Shown piece after piece: positions 60,116 to 64,000 of a stretch of DNA of 64,000 bases. How positions within the stretch are numbered: position 1 is the first letter of the stretch; each line of letters begins with the position of its first letter. The translations under genes and the position numbers were made by a program. The stretch is from the NCBI RefSeq assembly GCF_023061185.1, contig NZ_JAKGAK010000007.1, positions 1 through 64,000 of the forward strand, given 5' to 3'. This stretch comes from Chromohalobacter beijerinckii (GTDB lineage: Bacteria; Pseudomonadota; Gammaproteobacteria; Pseudomonadales; Halomonadaceae). The notes beneath the pieces were generated by a model. The model made no database searches. It worked only from the letters and a program-made list of their open reading frames with translations, and had not been told where the DNA came from.

Positions 60116-61801
60116 TTAGAAGGCGCGGCGCCGATAGGCGCGATAACGCGGATACCAGAAGTGACGTTCGATGGCATCCCACAGCGCCTCGTCACTAGAG
60201 GACAGCGCGACTTCTTCCTCCTGAGCCTGCTTGGCGACGGCGAAGGCGATGTCCTTGCTGATCTCGCGGATGTCACCCAGCGAGGGCAACAGAGCGCCCT
60301 TGCCGGTCTTGACGATGGGCGCGCCCTGGGCCAACGCATTGGAAGCCGCCATCAGCATCTTGTCGGTGACACGGGACGCATTGGTCGCCACGACCCCAAG
60401 GCCAATACCTGGGAAGATATAGGCGTTGTTGCACTGAGCGATCGCCACGTCGCGCTCGCCGACGCGCACCGGCGGGAAGGGGCTGCCCGTCGCCACCAGC
60501 GCTTCGCCCTGGGTCCAGTCGAGAAGATCTTGGGGGACAGCCTCGACCTTGGAGGTCGGGTTGGAAAGCGGCATCACCAGCGGCTGGGCACAACCGGCGT
60601 GCAGCGTCTTGATCACCTCTTCGGTGAACAGGCCGCTCTGACCGGAGACCCCGATCAACACGCTGGGCTTGGCATTGCGCACCACGTCGAGCAGGTCACG
60701 GGCCTGGGTATCCCAATCGCTCAAGGTGGCGGTCTCATGCGCCAGGCGCTGCTGGAAGTCGTAGAGCCCTTCCATGTCGCTGGTCAACAATCCGAAACGG
60801 TCGACCATGTAGACACGACGGCGCGCCTCGGCCTCACTCAGGCCTTCCATGGTCATCGCCACGACGATCTGCTCGGCGATACCGCAGCCCGCCGAGCCGG
60901 CCCCGAGAAACGCGATGGTCTGATCCTTGAGCGCCTCGCCCTTGGTCTTGCAGGCCGCCAGCAGCGTGCCTACGCACACCGCCGCCGTGCCCTGGATGTC
61001 GTCGTTGAAGCAGCACAGCTGGTCGCGATAACGCTCGAGCAACGGCATGGCGTTGGTCTGGGCGAAGTCCTCGAACTGCAACAGCACGTTGGGCCAGCGA
61101 CGCTGCAACGCCTCCATGAACATGCCGATGAACTCGTCGTACTCTTCCTGACTGACCCGCGGGTGGCGCCAGCCCATGTACATGGGATCGTCGAGCAGTT
61201 TCTGATTGTTGGTGCCCACATCGAGCACGATGGGCAATGTGTAAGCCGGGCTGATGCCGCCACAGGCGGTATAAAGCGACAGTTTGCCGATGGGAATGCC
61301 CATGCCACCGATGCCCTGATCGCCCAGTCCCAGGATGCGCTCACCGTCGGTGGCTACGATCACGCGCACCTTGTCTTTGGTAGCGCTACGCAGGATGTCG
61401 TCCATGCGGTGACGATCGGGATAAGAGATGAAGAGCCCGCGGTGGTTACGGTAAATATTGGAGAACTCTTCGCATGCCTCCCCCACCGTGGGGGTATAAA
61501 TGATCGGCAGCATTTCCTCGAGATGCTCTTCCAGTAGACGGAAGAACAGCGTCTCGTTGTCGTCCTGAATCGCCCGCAGATAAATGTGCTTGTCGAGGTT
61601 GTTCTGACAAAGAGTGTATTGGTGATAAGCGCGCTCGAGTTGCTCTTCGATGCTCTCGACATTCTGCGGCAACAGGCCCACCAAATTGAACTCGACACGC
61701 TCTTCACTGGTAAAGGCGCTGCCCTTGTTGAGTAGCGGCATCTCCAGCAGTGAGGGGCCGGCATAAGGAATATAAAGGGGACGCTTGGATGTTTCGCTCA
61801 T
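60116..61801 (-). CDS. maeA: NAD-dependent malic enzyme (SfcA/MaeA type)
   Basis: A 561-residue oxidative decarboxylase making pyruvate from malate (565 in E. coli MaeA). Motifs: [15 protein letters not shown]-like start region, [27 protein letters not shown] (malate and dinucleotide region), [18 protein letters not shown] and [16 protein letters not shown] (Rossmann), then [20 protein letters not shown]. The Asp that follows the second strand ([10 protein letters not shown]) favours NAD. GAGGC precedes the ATG at 61801. It sits beside acnA as a convergent TCA-cycle neighbour. Confidence 0.94.
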   Translation of the reverse strand: MSETSKRPLYIPYAGPSLLEMPLLNKGSAFTSEERVEFNLVGLLPQNVESIEEQLERAYHQYTLCQNNLDKHIYLRAIQDDNETLFFRLLEEHLEEMLPIIYTPTVGEACEEFSNIYRNHRGLFISYPDRHRMDDILRSATKDKVRVIVATDGERILGLGDQGIGGMGIPIGKLSLYTACGGISPAYTLPIVLDVGTNNQKLLDDPMYMGWRHPRVSQEEYDEFIGMFMEALQRRWPNVLLQFEDFAQTNAMPLLERYRDQLCCFNDDIQGTAAVCVGTLLAACKTKGEALKDQTIAFLGAGSAGCGIAEQIVVAMTMEGLSEAEARRRVYMVDRFGLLTSDMEGLYDFQQRLAHETATLSDWDTQARDLLDVVRNAKPSVLIGVSGQSGLFTEEVIKTLHAGCAQPLVMPLSNPTSKVEAVPQDLLDWTQGEALVATGSPFPPVRVGERDVAIAQCNNAYIFPGIGLGVVATNASRVTDKMLMAASNALAQGAPIVKTGKGALLPSLGDIREISKDIAFAVAKQAQEEEVALSSSDEALWDAIERHFWYPRYRAYRRRAF

Positions 61802-61903
61802 CGTTTGCCTCACGCAGGTGACGGAACTCGGAGCTCTAGGGCTCCGCACGGCTCGAGCTTAACTATATCACGCCGCCTTGCCACCCGCGCACGCCACAAA
61901 GAC

Positions 61904-61929
61904 GCACGGCGTCCCGAAGGACGCCGTGC
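61904..61929 (-). terminator. UUCG-loop terminator after the YeeE-like gene
   Basis: On the minus strand GCACGGCGTCC, the tetraloop TTCG, GGACGCCGTGC, then GTCTTTGTGG, 28 bp past the stop. Confidence 0.75.
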
Positions 61930-61956
61930 ATCATTTGCGCGTATCGATTCTATGGC

Positions 61957-63180
61957 TCAGCCACTGCGCGTTACGGGACGTGAAGGACCTGAGAAGAACA
62001 ACGGGCGCAATTTGACGCCCAGCATGTTGCCGGCAAACGCCGCGACCAACCACAGCCAGCCGTGCAAGCTGCCCGACGAAATGCCCCCGAAATAGGCGCC
62101 GATGTTGCACCCGAACGCGAGGCGCGCCCCATAACCCAGCAGGAACCCGCCGATGGCTGCCGCTACTACGGAGCGTAACGGAATATTGAATTTCGGCGCG
62201 AAACGGCCCGCCAGCGCCGCGGCGGCCATCGCCCCCAGAATGATGCCCACGTTCATGACCGTGGTGATATCGCTCCAGACATTGGCGTTCAAGGCCGCCT
62301 CATTGCCGGCCGCCTGCCAATACCCCCAACCGCTGACATCGCCGCCCAAGGCTTCGAAGCCCTTGGCGCCCCACAGCGCGAATGCCGAGGTAATGCCCCA
62401 TGGGCGTCCGGCGAGCGCCAGCGTGATGAAATTGAGCACCGCCAGTCCCACTGCGCCGGCCAATAGCGGCCAAGGGCCTTGCAGCCAGCGCGAGCGACCG
62501 GCCTCGACTTTAGGCGCGCGTTCGAGCTGACCGTGCCGGCGCTTCTCCATGGCCACCGTCAACGCCGCGATCGCGGCGAACAACGTCAGGCTGACGACGA
62601 TACCGCCGCCCACGCCGAACAAGCCATGCAGCGACGTCGGCTGGAACGCCGGCAACGTCTGCCACCAGGCAAAATGCGCCGTGCCGACCAAGGAGCCGAT
62701 AATGAAGAAAACCAGGGTAATCACCATGCGCGCATTACCGCCGCCCACCGTGAACAAGGTGCCCGAGGCGCAACCACCGCCCAATTGCATGCCCAGACCG
62801 AACAGGAAGGCCCCCACTAGAACCGAGACCCCGATGGGCGAGATATAACCAGAGACCGGTGTACCGAACAGCGTGCCCGCGCCGAGAGCAGGAAAGAACA
62901 GCACCACCGCCAAGGCCAACATGACCATCTGCGCGCGTAGGCCTCGCCCGCGCTGCTCGGTGATGAACACGCGCCACGCGGAAGTAAAGCCGAACGCGGC
63001 ATGATAGAGCACCATGCCCAAGGCGCCCCCTACGATCATGAGCAGCCCCTTGGCCACCCCGAAAGCCGTGCCTACGGCCAGAGCGCCCAGGAGCAAGACT
63101 ATCGCCGCCGCCAATGCCAACGGTGGCACGCCGCGACGAGACGTCAGCGAAGCGGACGAAACGCTAGATGCGTCAGGCAT
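61957..63180 (-). CDS. YeeE/YedE family sulfur-compound transporter
   Basis: A 407-residue inner-membrane protein with about 9-10 hydrophobic segments and two sulf_transp-type halves. Characteristic small-residue and cysteine motifs are visible: GLGMQLGGGCASGTLFTVGGG in the first half and GYGARLAFGCNIGAYFGGI in the second, the conserved cysteines of YeeE/TsuA that pass thiosulfate through the membrane. The substrate is thiosulfate or a related sulfur anion by family analogy. No sulfurtransferase gene (YeeD/TusA) is next to it here. The ATG at 63180 is preceded by AGGAGG; a GTG one codon earlier is possible. Confidence 0.88.
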   Translation of the reverse strand: MPDASSVSSASLTSRRGVPPLALAAAIVLLLGALAVGTAFGVAKGLLMIVGGALGMVLYHAAFGFTSAWRVFITEQRGRGLRAQMVMLALAVVLFFPALGAGTLFGTPVSGYISPIGVSVLVGAFLFGLGMQLGGGCASGTLFTVGGGNARMVITLVFFIIGSLVGTAHFAWWQTLPAFQPTSLHGLFGVGGGIVVSLTLFAAIAALTVAMEKRRHGQLERAPKVEAGRSRWLQGPWPLLAGAVGLAVLNFITLALAGRPWGITSAFALWGAKGFEALGGDVSGWGYWQAAGNEAALNANVWSDITTVMNVGIILGAMAAAALAGRFAPKFNIPLRSVVAAAIGGFLLGYGARLAFGCNIGAYFGGISSGSLHGWLWLVAAFAGNMLGVKLRPLFFSGPSRPVTRSG

Positions 63181-63283
63181 CACACCCTCCTGTCATCGTT
63201 TGAATGGAAATTGTTGTCTATCTTAGCGTCTGCCCAGACCTTTTAAAAATTCATAAAACGCATTCACGCTATAGCGTTTGGCA

Positions 63284-63317
63284 ATATAAAAGGCCCATGT
63301 CTCACGACACGGGCCTT
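63284..63317 (-). terminator. Terminator of trpS
   Basis: AAGGCCCGTGTC, loop GTGA, GACATGGGCCTT then TTATA on the minus strand, 43 bp past the trpS stop. Confidence 0.8.
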
Positions 63318-63359
63318 GGCAGCGCGCAAGATGCGCCGATAAGAAAAGCAGATGTGGCG

Positions 63360-64000
63360 TTACACGAAACGCCCCAGGCCAGCGACCTCTCGCACACGCT
63401 CCATGAGGGGTTGCGCCTCGGCGCGTGCCTTTTCGGCGCCCTGCTTGAGCACGTTCTCGATATGCCCGGGGTCCTCGAGCAGGGCGTTATACCGCTCGCG
63501 AGGTTCACGCAGGTGTGCGTTGAGGTATTCGAAGACCCGGTCCTTGGCTTCGCCCCAGCCGATGCCGTTCTCGTAGTCGGCCCGCATGGTGGCGGTTTCT
63601 TCGGCGGAGGCAAACGCCGAGAAGATCTGGAACAGCGTGCAGCTGTCGGGATCCTTGGGCTCGCCGGGCTCTAGGGAGTTGGTCTTGATCTTGCGCACCA
63701 GCTTCTGGAGCTTCTTCTCCGAGACGAACAACGGGATGGTGTTGTTGTAACTCTTGGACATCTTGCGGCCATCGAGCCCGTTCAATACCTCCATCTTGTC
63801 GTCGACCACCGCTTCGGGCAGCGTGAAATACTGGCCCTTGTAGAGATGGTTGAAGCGCCCGCCCATATCGCGCGCCATCTCGATATGCTGGATCTGGTCG
63901 CGCCCCACCGGGACTTTATTGGCATTGAACATCAAGATATCCGCCGCCATCAGCACCGGGTAACCGAACAGCCCCATGCTCACGCCTTTATCCATATCCT
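63360..64000 (-). CDS. trpS: Tryptophanyl-tRNA synthetase, C-terminal part
   Basis: The last 213 codons of a class Ic synthetase that charges tRNA-Trp; the N-terminal HIGH region lies beyond the window edge. GYPVLMAADILMFNANKVPV, VGRDQIQHIEMARDMGGRFN and the KMSKS loop in LDGRKMSKSYNNTIPLF are clear. The C-terminal region includes DPDSCTLFQIFSAFA and ends in GLGRFV. The reading frame is open to the last base of the window. It is followed by its own terminator. Confidence 0.97.
   Translation of the reverse strand, partial: DMDKGVSMGLFGYPVLMAADILMFNANKVPVGRDQIQHIEMARDMGGRFNHLYKGQYFTLPEAVVDDKMEVLNGLDGRKMSKSYNNTIPLFVSEKKLQKLVRKIKTNSLEPGEPKDPDSCTLFQIFSAFASAEETATMRADYENGIGWGEAKDRVFEYLNAHLREPRERYNALLEDPGHIENVLKQGAEKARAEAQPLMERVREVAGLGRFV

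Noticed and set aside
60083-61537. A 484-codon frame antisense to maeA
   Set aside because: The malic enzyme on the opposite strand is complete and convincing; the antisense product has no recognisable domain.

Overview
This 64 kb window is GC-rich, tightly packed core chromosome of a gammaproteobacterium. The gene content points to the Halomonadaceae, with Chromohalobacter or Halomonas most likely: a FabY-type initiating ketoacyl synthase, an osmoprotectant ABC transporter, tandem entericidin lipoproteins, an AtoE-type fatty acid carrier and noticeably acidic proteins. This placement rests on recognised protein families, not on a database search. I see no prophage, integrase, transposase, CRISPR array, rRNA or tRNA gene. 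The only foreign-looking stretch is the AT-richer left edge (1-940), which holds the start of a DUF2628 gene and a 139-bp near-perfect palindrome.

Layout. 0.9-3 kb: a TetR regulator divergent from a FabF-like ketoacyl synthase. 3-7 kb: a Zn alcohol dehydrogenase and an ExaC/AldB-type aldehyde dehydrogenase facing an AraC regulator, with tandem 21-bp-spaced candidate operator half-sites between them. 7-8 kb: an unrecognised protein preceded by a leader rich in mutually exclusive inverted repeats. 8-10.3 kb: lptF-lptG (LPS export). 10.5-17.6 kb: pepA, a branched-chain aminotransferase, an SDR, holC and valS. 17.6-21.3 kb: a candidate small RNA, then a POT peptide transporter with an Xaa-Pro aminopeptidase (one operon). 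21.5-26.7 kb: glnE, a sodium/solute symporter with a micro-membrane partner, and dgkA. 27-31 kb: acuI/yhdH, dacB (PBP4), an SMR exporter and a TrmB-like methyltransferase. 30.9-33.6 kb: fabY, coaD and a 2[4Fe-4S] ferredoxin. 33.8-38.8 kb: MATE exporter, atoE, yciA-type thioesterase, a voltage-sensor-like membrane protein and a LysE exporter. 38.9-43.3 kb: an I78 inhibitor lipoprotein and the osmF-yehYXW-like ABC operon. 43.4-47.4 kb: two tandem entericidins (found by reading the intergenic DNA), a HIT protein, two related lipoproteins, glycerate kinase and dps. 47.4-56.6 kb: rmuC, a PfpI/DJ-1 protein, an App1-like phosphatase, pepD, tmcA, trxB and a 2-Cys peroxiredoxin. 56.7-64 kb: a CPXCG protein, acnA, an NAD-type malic enzyme, a YeeE/YedE transporter and the 3' part of trpS.

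Most genes are housekeeping. Three functional themes recur: envelope and lipid biosynthesis (FabF-like, FabY, CoaD, LptFG, DgkA, PBP4), peptide and amino-acid turnover (PepA, POT plus Xaa-Pro aminopeptidase, PepD, BCAT, ValS, GlnE), and osmotic or oxidative stress (OsmF system, entericidins, Dps, TrxB, peroxiredoxin). The parts most likely to hold undescribed biology are non-coding: the structured leader at 7118-7222, the hairpin-rich transcript candidate at 17688-17821 and the palindrome at 768-906. Among proteins they are the S4-like membrane protein at 37212, the divergent TrmB paralogue at 29926 and the lipoprotein pair at 44369-45279.
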